Assembly (NCBI RefSeq): GCF_036785885.1
Contig: NC_092323.1
Span: forward strand, 3,078,501 to 3,142,500
DNA length: 64,000 nucleotides
From: Coffea arabica
Taxonomy: Eukaryota > Streptophyta > Magnoliopsida > Gentianales > Rubiaceae
Reading direction: 5' to 3'
The position numbers and the translations under genes were made by a program. Positions 34,154 to 45,444 of the stretch are shown in pieces. Positions within the stretch are counted from its first letter, which is position 1; the number at the start of each line of letters is the position of its first letter. A model generated the notes under the pieces. It was given only the letters and a program-made list of their open reading frames with translations, was not told the DNA's origin and ran no database searches.

Positions 34154-36467
34154 CGAGGTAGATATTTGGATCTTAGTTTTGTTAAGTGAATAGCTTAGAT
34201 TAGCTCACTTGTTAAATTGTTTGTGACATAGAGTTTGGATAAATGCAATGAGGGAATTCTCTTTTTTTTTTTTTGGGGTTAGCTGGTGAAGAGGATATTG
34301 ATCTGCATTGTGAGTGCTGTTATAATTTTTCTTAAAGTTGCAATTATAGTATTTCACGACATTTTGGCTCTTGTTTGTCTTTATGTTATTGACGTAAACC
34401 ATGAATTGACTCGAAGAATTGCAATGATTGTTTGATGTTCCTGATTATCAGCCATGATGAATCTTTTATAGAGGTTTATTATGATTTATTCGTGGTTCCT
34501 GCTAATCGCAGAATTTGTGATTCGGTTTGTGATCTGTGGCAATAATGTCACCTTTTGAAGGACTTCCACTTCAGTGATAAGGGTGGAAGGAGAAAAGATC
34601 GTCAGTTAGTAACATCTGAATGTACTTGAGTAGCAAATATGCAATCGGTTACGTTGAAGACTAGTAGAATTAGGTCTGCTCAATCAGACAACATATTAAA
34701 TATACTTAGCTCATATTTTCATATGTAATTCCGCCTCTTACTTGTCCTTCTCACACTGAGCAGCTCAAAGAATGAAGAGCAAAAGAGTGCAAAATCATTA
34801 TCATTGAGTTTCTCAAGCATTCGCAAGGGTGGCAAAGGGGCGATGGAAGGTTCTAAAGGTGCTCAAAACAAGAAGTAGCTTAGAATCTGGTCATCACTTT
34901 GGCTGTAGAGACTAGAGAGATAGACACATCAATTATCAGCATTAGGAAGACCTGCTGGAATCTGCTGTTAGGTGATATCAAAGTTGCTAAACCCTTGATA
35001 TGATGAACCAGGTTTATTTGGGATGGTAGCATTAGTTGGACGCCAAGCGCATCCTTGACTAGTCTGTGCTGTGTTTCATTTTGCTCTCTTTGATGGTACA
35101 CTGTTCATCTCTGCCTCACTTGGTAGACAAGAGTAGATCAGGATACATATTTCTAAACTTGTGCCCTCTTGCATATAGCATTGTGGGTTGCACAGCTGGA
35201 CTTATTGGCTAGATAACGAACAAAATGTCTTTATGTTTCATGTTTATAAGGATTCACGATGTGCATATTTAGACATCAGTATTGGATTTTTTTTTTTTTT
35301 GGGGTGATCAGAAAACTGAATCTCATCTCATTATTCGTGTGAGAATAGTAGCTCATGTTTTGCTAATACTGGTGGAAAAAGTTTACTACTTAGATTGGAT
35401 ATATCTTGGCTCAGCTTTAGGAATTTTGTTTGAAATTAGCAATTTCTTCTTGGACACCAATACTTCATATATGGGATGATATGGCAAGAGATCAGTGAGT
35501 TTGGCTGCGATGATTTAGCGGGGGTTTCAGTTTATTTCCTTGTATGTCAGTTCGTTGTTCCAAATGTTCTCCAAGTATCTTTGCATTGTGCCGCACTTGA
35601 TTGCTATATGTCCATTTTAGCGTGTACAATATCACAAGCTGTGAGGCGTAAGGCGTTGCAGGCCTACCCTGTTTGGGAAATGAAACAGGAGGAAGATTCC
35701 GCCATCCTATTTTGGGGTCATGGAAGCTTGGGCGGTGGTAATTGATGCCGTCTCAAAATCAGTGTTTGTCTTTGCGTGTAAAACGCTTAGTTCAATGTGG
35801 TGGTGCCGATTAAAGAACAGAACAATGACGGATAACCATATGTTTGTGAAAATTGAATAGAGAGTAGAAAGAATTATGAGGTCCTACAAAAGAGTACCGA
35901 ACAATGACAGATAACTATATGTATGCAAAAATTTAAAAGAGAGTAGAAAGAATTATGGGGTTCTATGAAAGAGTGGCACACTGTTTGGATTGCAAGTTTT
36001 TAGAGTTTTTTTTTTTAAGAAAAATTTGTATAGTGATTTGATATATATGAATAAAAAAGGCGATTGAAAAATATATTCATGAAGAAAAATAAGTAGTTGT
36101 GTAAGATAAGAAACCACGAAGTATGTAAAACTAGGTACTGTTGCCCTATGTAATAATTTACTACTCCATCTCGATTGATCAAAGATCAGAATTGAAGTTT
36201 GAAGATTGGAGTAGTCTTATTTTCATCTCCGATGGCAGAAACACTTTGACTTCTCCAAGAAAAATATGTTTCTTTTTTTATACAATTTGATTGAAAATAT
36301 CGCACTTTTTTTTTTTTTTTTTTGGGAAACATTAAACCCTTTCCGGCCTTTGGGATAATAGGTAAATCGAGGAGACATATTACATATACAACGGAAAGGA
36401 ACACACCACTGACTGAATACAACTTCGTTTGATACAATGCTAACTTGGCTACAACTGAGCTGACCGG
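34154..36467. other. Gap between TMEM45-like and NPF genes
   Basis: The first few hundred bases are the 3' UTR of the TMEM45-like gene. No accepted coding sequence follows; the open frames (for example 35476-35745) have no recognisable domain. A 79-bp tandem duplication lies at 35816-35973, and a partial GTTTGGATTG-type MITE end (CTGTTTGGATTGCAAG) at about 35982. The final stretch before 36468 is the NPF 3' UTR. Confidence 0.5.
35816..35973. repeat. 79-bp tandem duplication
   Basis: Two adjacent copies share GAACAATGACGGATAAC / GAACAATGACAGATAAC and GAGAGTAGAAAGAATTATG with a constant period of 79 bp (for example AACAATGAC at 35821 and 35900). Divergence is about 15 percent by eye. It is non-coding, with no link to a known element. 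Confidence 0.85.
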
Positions 36468-38862
36468 TCATATTCTACTTTTATGGAATCTAAAGAAAAT
36501 TACAAATCCTACGAAGCTTACAGAATCGAGTATGGCTAGCAGCCAGTAGTAGTTGTCTAGACGGGAATTTCTCATGTCATCATTGAACCAACTGTTTTCT
36601 CTTCCACCGGAACTTGTGAAGCGTTCAACCAGAGAAATAAGCAGGGCGCTTAAGAAGCTTCCTACCCCGAAGACGCTGGTATACAGAGCTATACCCATTG
36701 TTCTAAATCTGAGAGGAACCTCAGAATAGAAGAACTCTTGCATGCCTACGACCGTGAATATATCAGAAAAGCCCAGCAAAATGTATTGAGGAAGCAGCCA
36801 AAAGATGCTCAATGGTACGGTTTCAGACAGCAGATCAGAAGCTACCATTTGTCTGCTCAGCTCAAGCCTCTTCCTTTCAGTTAAAGCAGCAATCACCATG
36901 GCTATCACCGACAAAAACATTCCAATTCCCATCCTCTGTATCACGCTGATTCCTTTCTCATTTTGAGTGAGGATTCGGGTTAAGGGTATGAAGAGGATGT
37001 CATACAAAGGCATCAAGAGGATAATAGAGACGGTTATTGCACTTTGAAGTGCTGCTGGTGGGATCTTGAATTTGCTGCCGATATTCCTCTTCATCGTCAT
37101 GCCTTGTTTGGTAAAGAATGTTGGAGGTTGCTGAAAAATCACAGCAAACATCAGAAGCATGGTCCAAACTGGCAGCAGAGGCAGCACCATTTTTGCAATT
37201 TGAACAAGATGATTCTCATTCTCAGATTTCTCATACAAGCCTTCCATTCCTTCAGGATCTGCGTCAAAGAGTGGTTTCTCCTGGAGTCTACAAGGACAAC
37301 ACCCAGTCGTTAGTACTTTGTAGAATTGCTAGTATCATGCAACTGTAAAATAGAGAGACACTTACTCTAGCTCAGCCACATCTGAGTTTCTATCCAAATC
37401 AATCTTGCCGCAGAACATCCTTGATAGAGTTGTTTTGACTGTTTGTATCATGTTTTCCGTCGACTTGTTATCGACATTCTTGGCCTTCTTATGCTTATAA
37501 AACCGGTTCCCCAATAAAAATATTGCAATGGACGCTAGAAATGAAATTGCAGGGATGGCAAATCCCAATCCCCATCCCAGAGTATCTTGGATATATGACA
37601 TGAGGGAGACTCCAAGCAAGCTGCCACAACAAATGCCGAAGTACCACCACTGGAAAAATAATCTCTTCTTATCAGAACTGTGGTCAGTTTTGTTGCTAGG
37701 TAATTCATCCCCATCGTCCAGCTGATCAGCTCCAAAGGCTTGCAAGGAAGGGTTATACCCACCTTGGCCTAGTGAAATCAGATAGAGAGACCAGTGAAGG
37801 AGTGCCGAGGAGCTAACTTTGCCTATCGGAATCAAAAGCCATCCCAGCGCCGTAGACGCTAACATTACGAGTCCCTGGGCAAACGAAAGATTACGGTCAT
37901 CGTCTCATATGCCATACGCCAAATTCTAAGTTATACTAACAACGTCGACACCGCTGGCTTTTAGTTACATTTCCATTCAAATTCTCTAGATTTTAAACAT
38001 AATTGAATGAAAAACCAGACTACGTTAAAGCTGCAGCAGATTCAAAAATTTTGACAATGCTTCTCATCAATCAATACACTGCAAGTATATCGCCACATCA
38101 ATGGTACATTAAACTACTAGATGGTAGCACCAATTTTTTTTTTCCAGAAAAAAAAGCAATTTCACTTGGCAAAAGAAGTGGGAAATGACTCGGGTTCCAT
38201 TTACCTTTGTGGATTTGTGACCGAGTGTTACACACCTTAGCAAGTATCCCACCATTTCCACATCAAATTCCACTAAATAATTAGCAATGGATACACAAAA
38301 AAACAACAGGAGAAAAGAAGCAACAAGCATCTGAATTCGTAACGCAACAGCCCAATATTAAGCTTCGTAGGGGCCAAACCAAACACAAGAAGTGAAAGGG
38401 AAAGGGAAAGGGAAAGTTCAGAGACTTTACCAAAGCATAGAGCAAGGCAGCAGATTGTACGGTGGTATACCGGTCCCAGTAAGAGTCAGCAAGCGGAGCC
38501 ACTACCAGCGGCACCATAGACGTAAAACCGCACCAACTGTTAACCATCTTCGCCGCCGACGAGTTGGTCATTTTAACAACATCAGTAAGATAAGTCACCA
38601 AATTGGACGCCACACCCTTGAATGCAAACCTCTCCACGCCAGCTATGACTGGTGAGAACGTTTCAATTACTCGTAAATATTCACAGGCCCAGTGTCTAAA
38701 TCGTGGTGCATTTTTAATAATACAGGTAGCCGGATTGTTTCTTTAAAGAAAAACCAGAAAGAACGAGAAAAAAAAAGTGAACATGCAGATGAAAAACTAC
38801 GTACCAATGAGAAGTACAATGGGCTTATTGAGTCCTGCGGTTAGTCTGTGTCCTCCGGCCAT
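36468..38862 (-). CDS. NRT1/PTR (NPF/POT) family proton-coupled transporter, NPF5 type
   Basis: Four exons (38862-38805, 38648-38431, 37874-37366, 37287-36468) encode 534 residues with 12 predicted membrane segments and a charged loop (about residues 220-290) between halves, as in the plant POT family. Motifs: [20 protein letters not shown] in the first helix, [30 protein letters not shown] and [16 protein letters not shown]. From memory the closest match is the Arabidopsis NPF5.4/NPF5.5 branch, hence no symbol. Substrates of that branch are poorly known; nitrate, peptides and hormones are substrates elsewhere in the family. The first Glu of the ExxE[R/K] proton-coupling motif is absent: the position is Ala22, followed by Gly, Val, Glu25, Arg26. 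The start at 38862 gives [11 protein letters not shown]; the frame is open further upstream but without a convincing membrane start. Confidence 0.92.
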
Positions 38863-41143
38863 GAGTGTCAGAGTCGAATGGGAAAATCGAAGTTGGGGAA
38901 CTGGTTCTAGACTCTGGAAAAATGTATCAACCCGGAAAAAAAGAAGAAATAGAGAGGCGTGGGAGAATTGAGAGGATAACTTCTTGTTTCTTGTTTCTTT
39001 CAAATTCTCTGTGTTTCAGTAAGCACGCATGAAAGGGATAGGCATAGAAATTTAGAGGAGTCACTTAAGAAGTTGGAACTATATACTAGTGTTCTTGTTG
39101 GGTTCCACCAGTGCATGTTGGAAACTACTATATACAACTTTGTCCTTAAATGGGTGGTTAATGGAATACAGGACGATCACTATAAATGAGCTCCCTAGCT
39201 TATAAGGCTGATGGTTACAGCAAGAACGGAAAAAAAATTTAGTTGGCTGCCTCGTCACGGCGGTCCTATTTGCCCAAGAATATAACACTAGCACCAGTAC
39301 ATTAGTATGTACTCATGCAACAGACACTATACATTCCTCCTTCAAAAAGCACGCCAGGCCTGAAACTGAATGCTTGGTCACTCACTTGGACTCTTCGCAC
39401 ATCTGCCGCGTAGGCAACTTAATTAGCCTTTTGCATGATGATGATTTGCCAATTATATTGGAGTTGAAAAAACAATACTTAACTCAAATTATTGCGAAAA
39501 GCTTCAACACAATAACCAACTTTATAAGATTATCCTCTACCATTTACCAATGAACAACCATTCCTCCAGCTTTATTTCACCACTAAAACTAAGACGTAAG
39601 ATCCATTCGAAAGAGTGATTGGCTTGACGGTATACATAACCTTTTTCTTTCTTTCTTTCCTTTTTTCCCGTAAACAACCTAACCAGCATATTAATTTCCA
39701 GCACGTCCGAGCGTTATGGAATTTGTAACTGGCTTCTTCTGCCCACGCGAAGGAACGAGGGTGTCTGTCTCGGCTCACGGTCATCTCGTGCTTCGAATTT
39801 GACGTTTGCTGGATCAATTTAGCTCTGAGAATCTGATTACAGACGACAACATATATTTGTTTGTCACCATTTTCTGTGGGCAGAACTGATTCAGACGACC
39901 AAAAAAGCAATGAAAGTGGCGAAACTCCTGTAGTCTGGTCTATATACCTGGCTCGGCCTGATGAACCAATTACGTTGTGTCATAGTGATGCTACTTACAC
40001 TCGTGACGATCGATAATGCAGATGCAGGTGCGATGACTCTGTCAAAAACATCTAAAGTCGGAACAGGAGAGACCCGCTGATCTACGTACGGAGCCATATG
40101 GTATTGATCACTATCCATACATAATTGATAAAAAAGAAAAAAAGCACTAATGCTCCTGTCCTGCTCCATAGAAAGGCTGTTTATTGCAATTACCTTTTGC
40201 GTCACAAATCCAAGACGTCAATCAATGAGTCTTTTCTGCACCTTCCCCGCTCCTGCTGCTCTTTTGTGATATACTGACATGGAAACCACTCCCCTTATTT
40301 CACTCCTTCTACCATATGGAATTGACCAGCTCAATATTTAACATATGCATATTGGATCCATAGCTGCTAAATACTGACACACGGCCTCCAACATAATTGG
40401 GACATTGTTATCTCTTCCAGGTTCTGGACGCCATTTTGGTTTAAGCGTCCCGGTCTGCTAGCTACCTAGCTACATTTGACGTGTACCTATCTGCATGCAC
40501 TAAAATTATGAGAGGAGTATTCTCAAAACCGAACCAACTGGGGAACAGGCTTTCTTGTGCTCTGTCGTACATGTCATCAAATCCGTGCAAATATTCCCAA
40601 TCTGAATAACCATTTTGTTTCTTCTCATGATATTGATATCATGCATTTTCTGTCCTTCTGGTGCGCAATGCTTCCTTAATTTATACAGCTAGTGAATAGT
40701 AGTACTACTTTTGTGTTTGTCCCCCAAAAAAAAAAAAAAAAAGAATAAAGAATACTACTGAAAAAAAAACGGCGCTTTTCAGTGTAAAAAAAGTTGCCAA
40801 ATGCAACCTGCATAAACTCGGTCTCGAGGCCCGGCTCATTGGAAACAGAGTCCTAAGACCTCTCGCGAAGAGGAGAGGCCCACTATTACTGAGATCCAAT
40901 GTTCCACACCAAAACTACTGATAAAACAGATCCCACTAAAATCTAATGTCACCTTGGACTCTGTATAGATGGGGATCTTAACAAGCCCGGCATGCAACCC
41001 ACAAAATTTGTATCTCAAGCCAACATAGTTCTACACAAAAGCCCCGACAGCCATATCCACTCGCCAGTTGCCCGCTCAAATTAATTAAATCTGTTTTGGC
41101 AGAGTGGGGCCCGGCCTTCTTCAGTCTGCACAAAATCTGTTAT
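38863..41143. other. Gap right of the NPF gene
   Basis: This contains the NPF leader and promoter. No coding sequence is recognised; the longest frames (39910-39572, 40205-39891) lack domains or repeats and have unremarkable composition. A poly-A run lies near 40725. No element ends or RNA genes are visible. Confidence 0.5.
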
Positions 41144-41263
41144 GGAACGGAAATTGATAGGTTTTGTATTTAACAAGAATTAAATATTTGATAGTACAAA
41201 GATTTGTATTTACCCTCAAATATTTAATTTTTGTTAAATACAAAACCTATCAGTTTCCATTCC
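41144..41263. repeat. Hairpin-forming inverted repeat, 48-bp arms
   Basis: The arms 41144-41191 and 41216-41263 are complementary at 45 of 48 positions around a 24-bp loop; the core is TGATAGGTTTTGTATTTAAC. The right arm is also the start of a 212-bp-period direct repeat, suggesting parts of a compound or nested transposon remnant upstream of MTP12. Confidence 0.85.
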
Positions 41264-41600
41264 GTAAAAATATTAATGTAACACTTTTTCTTTTTTTGTT
41301 ATAAACATTTATGTATTTAATATAAATTAAATGATTCAGAATAAAATGTCCATAAAGAGCCAATATTTTACTCATATAATGGATGAAAGCCATAAAGAAT
41401 TAATACTTTATGGGCTATTTCTTTTTTTAAAAATATTTAATTATATTAAATAGATAACCTATTGATTTCCTTTTTGTAAGAATATTACTGTAACACTTTT
41501 TGAATTTTACTTACAAACATTGACATATTTATCATAAATTAAATGTTTGAAAGTAAAATATCCATAAAGAGTCGGTACTTTAAATGGGTAATGCATATCT
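41244..41600. repeat. Diverged direct repeat, 212-bp period
   Basis: The segment AACCTATCAGTTTCC ... TAACACTTTTTC ... CATAAAGAG at 41244-41400 recurs at 41456-41600 with the same spacing (CATAAAGAG at 41351 and 41563). Divergence is roughly 20 percent by eye. It is likely an internal duplication of a non-coding element. Confidence 0.75.
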
Positions 41601-41771
41601 GCTCATAAACTATACCGTTTAAAGTTTATTAATTGTTAATTGATTTGTAGTAATTTATTATTCATTGAACATGTAGCACAAAGGACAAATATGGTATACA
41701 ATTATAATTTCACTCCCTAAAACAATATTTTAATCGTTTTGATTGAATTTGCAAAGGATTAGTAAGTTCAG

Positions 41772-41853
41772 GGGAGGTCAGTGCCATTTTTCAAACCACA
41801 GGGGAGGTCAGTGCAAGTGTCAGAAACCTCAGGGGAGGTTTCTGCAATTATCC
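41772..41853. repeat. Triple AGGGGAGGT motif, probable transposon end
   Basis: AGGGGAGGTCAGTG occurs at about 41772 and 41801, and AGGGGAGGTTTCTG at about 41832, a period near 29-31 bp. The run ends TGCAATTATCCC. Complemented, it begins GGGATAATTGCAGAAACCTC, a sequence type I recall as the outer end of DNA transposons common in asterid genomes. It ends about 130 bp before the MTP12 start codon, so it lies in that gene's leader or core promoter. Confidence 0.6.
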
Positions 41854-41986
41854 CTTCTTTTCAATGAAAGCCTTCTGCAGTCTTGAACCCCTCGGATTGA
41901 ACTGTTCAATTCCAATCTCGAGTACTAGATCGAACTTTGCATTTGTCCAGAGATCGGAAATAGGTGAAAAAAAGGCCCCTCCGATC

Positions 41987-44590
41987 ATGGCAGAGCACCA
42001 CCACCACAACCACCACCATCACCGCCCGAGCCGGCTCTCGCTTCCACCACGCACCACTGTTCCTCACACTACGCCAACCACCTCAAGACCCATACCGTAT
42101 CAAGGATTCCCCTTCCCGCCGGCGACTCCCACCCCAACCCCCTCCAAACACCGCCTGTCCTCTCTCTCCACCAAGACTTCGAGCTCTAAAACTTCCTCTC
42201 TCGCCTTCCTCTTCCTCCTTTTCTCCCTTCGCTCCCTCTACTCTCTCCTCCCATTCCTTCGTTCCTCCCCTTCCTCTTTCTCCATCTTCCCCTTCTCTTT
42301 CTTAGTCTCTCTCCTCTCTTTCCTCCTCACACTCTCTTTCCCTCTCTTCATTTCCCTATCTTCTTCTTCCTTTAGAGATCCTTTTCATCAAAAACAACGC
42401 CAGCCCATTTTCTCTTTCACCTCCATTACTCAATCCCAGTATAGACTTCTGGTTGCTAAATCACTCCTCCTAGCCGTAATATTCCTCCTCCGTTTCCAAG
42501 CTCTCCGTTACTGCGGTACAGCTGCGTTGATTCTTGCTGAATTGTCCGGAAATGTAGCTGCGCGTTTCATTGCTGAGGGTAAAAATCGCAACTTTATTGG
42601 TAAAACTCAAATTGGCATGTCTAAGGTTCGTGGCTTTATTGCCTTGTTTTCTGGGCTGTTTTTGTTATCTATTAGTTGGGATCGTCTTGAATGCTTCCCT
42701 TTCTCTTCTATCAACGTTCACAAATTTGGATTGTCATTTTTTCCTGGTCAGAATTGTATTAGAATTTGGCCGATGTTGCTTCCGTTCTTGTCTGGGTTTT
42801 TAGGGTGTTATGAGCGGGTTTCGATGAACTGGGGTACTGTTAGGCAACTGGGGCCAAAACGGGTTCGGTTGCTTTCACTGTTTTTCACTACTGTTGTGCT
42901 TTTCGTTCCTGCTGTGATCAGTATGTTTATATTCGAAGTTGAAGGAGATAGCATTTCCATTGCAAATCTTGGTTGGCCTCTGGCGAATACAGTTGTTTTT
43001 GGAGTGCTTTTGAGTGAGAATTACACTGATGAGAAAGTTGCTGCTTCCAAAGATTTTCAGAGGGAGTATCTTGTCACTTTTGTTTGTACAGTTATTTTGG
43101 AGTTGTTCTATTTTCCAGAGCTTTCCCTTTGGGGTTTATTGATTTGTGGATTGTTGCTGCGGGTTTCTGTGAGCGAATTGGATCCTGTTCATCCTAATTA
43201 TATTGAATTAGGTGTTGAATCATCGGACTCATTCACCATGTCTATTATGAAGCCCATTCGCCACATTTTGAGTGAAAGAAAGTCACGCAAGATTGCTCTT
43301 TTCCTGTTGATAAATGCTGCTTACATGGTTATAGAATTTGTGGCGGGTTTCATGAGTAACAGTCTTGGGTTGATATCAGATGCATGTCACATGTTGTTTG
43401 ACTGTGCTGCCCTTGTGATTGGCTTGTATGCATCGTACATTTCACGCCTCCCAGCAAATGGTCAGTTCAACCATGGTCGTGGAAGATTCGAGGTTCTTTC
43501 AGGATATGTGAATGCTGTCTTTCTGGTTCTTGTAGGAGCTCTAATTGTGCTGGAGTCATTTGAGAGGATCTTGGATCCTCAAGAGATCTCTACAAACAGC
43601 TTGTTGGCAGTGTCTGTTGGAGGGCTGCTTGTCAATGTAGTGGGATTGATCTTTTTTCATGAGGAGCATCATCATGCGCATGGTGGTTCTGGAACATGTA
43701 CCCACTCACATTCCCATTCGCACTCAAATTCCCGCTCTGATTCTCATTCCCATCACAGCCACCACCACCATTCACATGACCATAAATGCCAAATTCAGCA
43801 CAAAACTCACGAGTGTGTTCCTGTTGTCCACAACAGCCATGTGAAACCTTGCTCTGGTGATGCGGAACACCATGTTGGTCATCACAAGCACCATGATTGT
43901 GATAATCACCAGAAAAGTGACAAGAAAGAAGGTGAAGAATGTGGAACAATGCAGTGCGACAGTCATGATGATCACCATCGTTATGATCATGGTGCTGGCA
44001 CGCTAATCTGTGATGGTTCATTGAGTGTGAATGGTCAATCTCATGGAAGTCATGCTGGTCAGAGTGTGCATGTCTTAGGGGACTTGCATAGTCATGATCA
44101 TTCACACTTGGAGGAACTTAACAGGAAGCAGCAACACCACCATCATATTGACCATAACATGGAAGGCATCTTCTTGCATGTTTTAGCAGACACCATGGGA
44201 AGTGTCGGTGTGGTTGTTGCCACACTCTTAATTAAGTATAAAGGATGGCTCGTTGCAGACCCTGCCTGCTCTATCTTTATATCTGTACTGATTATATCTT
44301 CTGTGATTCCATTGCTTAGAAATTCTGCTGAAATCTTGCTGCAAAGAGTTCCAAGAGCTCTTGAGCAGGATCTCAGACAAGCAGTAAATGATGTTATGAA
44401 GGTGGATGGTGTGCGTGGAATTCAGAATCTGCACTTTTGGAGTCTGACGAACACTGATGTTGTTGGGACCCTCCATCTTCACATATCAACGGAGGCAAGT
44501 AAAGCTTCTGCAAAGGCTCAAGTGTCTCACATATTAGAGGATGCTGGGATCAAGGATTTAACATTGCAGGTGGAATGTGTTAATGAGTAG
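41987..44590 (+). CDS. MTP12: Cation diffusion facilitator MTP12 (ZnT5-like zinc transporter)
   Basis: One exon encodes 867 residues. In Arabidopsis MTP12 pairs with MTP5 to carry zinc into the Golgi. The N-terminus is His-rich (MAEHHHHNHHHHRPSRLSLPP), followed by Pro/Ser-rich sequence and a long multi-helix N-terminal half like that of animal ZnT5. The CDF domain starts near residue 435. The intramembrane zinc sites are present: ISDACHMLFD (D465, H468, D472) and HVLAD (H731, D735). Between them lies a His-rich loop of about 170 residues (558-727) with repeated HSH and HDH units, longer than I recall for Arabidopsis MTP12 (about 800 residues in total). The cytosolic C-terminal CDF domain ends DLTLQVECVNE. 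The frame is open upstream to an ATG at 41864, but 41987 matches the family start. A transposon-like repeat ends about 130 bp upstream. Confidence 0.95.
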   Translation: MAEHHHHNHHHHRPSRLSLPPRTTVPHTTPTTSRPIPYQGFPFPPATPTPTPSKHRLSSLSTKTSSSKTSSLAFLFLLFSLRSLYSLLPFLRSSPSSFSIFPFSFLVSLLSFLLTLSFPLFISLSSSSFRDPFHQKQRQPIFSFTSITQSQYRLLVAKSLLLAVIFLLRFQALRYCGTAALILAELSGNVAARFIAEGKNRNFIGKTQIGMSKVRGFIALFSGLFLLSISWDRLECFPFSSINVHKFGLSFFPGQNCIRIWPMLLPFLSGFLGCYERVSMNWGTVRQLGPKRVRLLSLFFTTVVLFVPAVISMFIFEVEGDSISIANLGWPLANTVVFGVLLSENYTDEKVAASKDFQREYLVTFVCTVILELFYFPELSLWGLLICGLLLRVSVSELDPVHPNYIELGVESSDSFTMSIMKPIRHILSERKSRKIALFLLINAAYMVIEFVAGFMSNSLGLISDACHMLFDCAALVIGLYASYISRLPANGQFNHGRGRFEVLSGYVNAVFLVLVGALIVLESFERILDPQEISTNSLLAVSVGGLLVNVVGLIFFHEEHHHAHGGSGTCTHSHSHSHSNSRSDSHSHHSHHHHSHDHKCQIQHKTHECVPVVHNSHVKPCSGDAEHHVGHHKHHDCDNHQKSDKKEGEECGTMQCDSHDDHHRYDHGAGTLICDGSLSVNGQSHGSHAGQSVHVLGDLHSHDHSHLEELNRKQQHHHHIDHNMEGIFLHVLADTMGSVGVVVATLLIKYKGWLVADPACSIFISVLIISSVIPLLRNSAEILLQRVPRALEQDLRQAVNDVMKVDGVRGIQNLHFWSLTNTDVVGTLHLHISTEASKASAKAQVSHILEDAGIKDLTLQVECVNE

Positions 44591-45444
44591 TATTCAACGA
44601 AAAATGGTTTTACCAATGAACATCTTGCTGACGTCTTCAGAGATGGCCTTTTGAGTTTGCGGCAACAAGCAGGCATGAGATTGGAAATATTGCCATTACT
44701 GATTCACCCGGGTACAGCACTTTCATATTCTAAGTTTTTACCTTGTCCTCTCTTTTTTTTTTCAATAGCTTTTGTAACATTTTTTTCATCTGTCAAATGC
44801 TGTAATAACAAGCAAGTAATTGTACTGAATTTTTTTAGGGGGCTTGGAGTTTAATCTGGCAGAAACACAGGTGGCTAGTACGAAGCAAGGATCCTTTCAA
44901 AGCTGGAAGGCTGCAAAAGGAGGATTATCCAATTTTGAGGCACCCAAGCTGATAGCTTTAGTTAGTTTTTGTCAGTTTCTAGGACGAATTTTGTTTTTTC
45001 CAAGAACAAGCAACATCAGTGAGTGTGCTGACAACAGAAATGCCAGTTGTCGGAAAGGCAGCTGCTTTGATTGTAGGGATGAATATCCCAAGTAACAAGA
45101 GATACAAAGCAAACTGAGATGTCCATATGCTAGTATGATTATTCATTCGTGTTAGATGAATCATTTCTCTGTTAACATTTCAAAATTTAAAGGTTAGAAA
45201 TGTGAAACGATTGAAATTAGCTGATTGACAAGCGTATGGATTGTTATCGATAGGAAAAAAAAAAAAAGACTAGCGTATGGGCCGGTATTTCTTCATGCCA
45301 CACAAGGACTGAAGAATCATAATGGGAATAAGGGGAAAAAAAAAAAAAAAATCCACAGTCCCTGCCCTCCGAACTTCCAAGTTCCACCTCAATTTAATAC
45401 CCGTTGCAATTGAAATTTGTGTCGGGTGTGAGGGAGGCGCAGAT
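44591..45444. other. MTP12 3' UTR and gap before GMPPA-like relic
   Basis: Probable 3' UTR of MTP12; it may contain an intron (a donor-like GTACAGC after CACCCGG at about 44710). Poly-A runs lie at about 45255 and 45335. No further coding sequence is recognised. Any promoter of the GMPPA-like relic would lie at 45165-45444. Confidence 0.45.

Noticed and set aside
41864-41986. 41-codon N-terminal extension of MTP12
   Set aside because: Open and in frame, but family members start at MAEHHHH-like sequence and the upstream ATG sits 10 bp from the transposon end.
43632-44105. 157-codon antisense frame in MTP12
   Set aside because: His/Asp-rich mirror of the His-rich coding loop; an antisense shadow.
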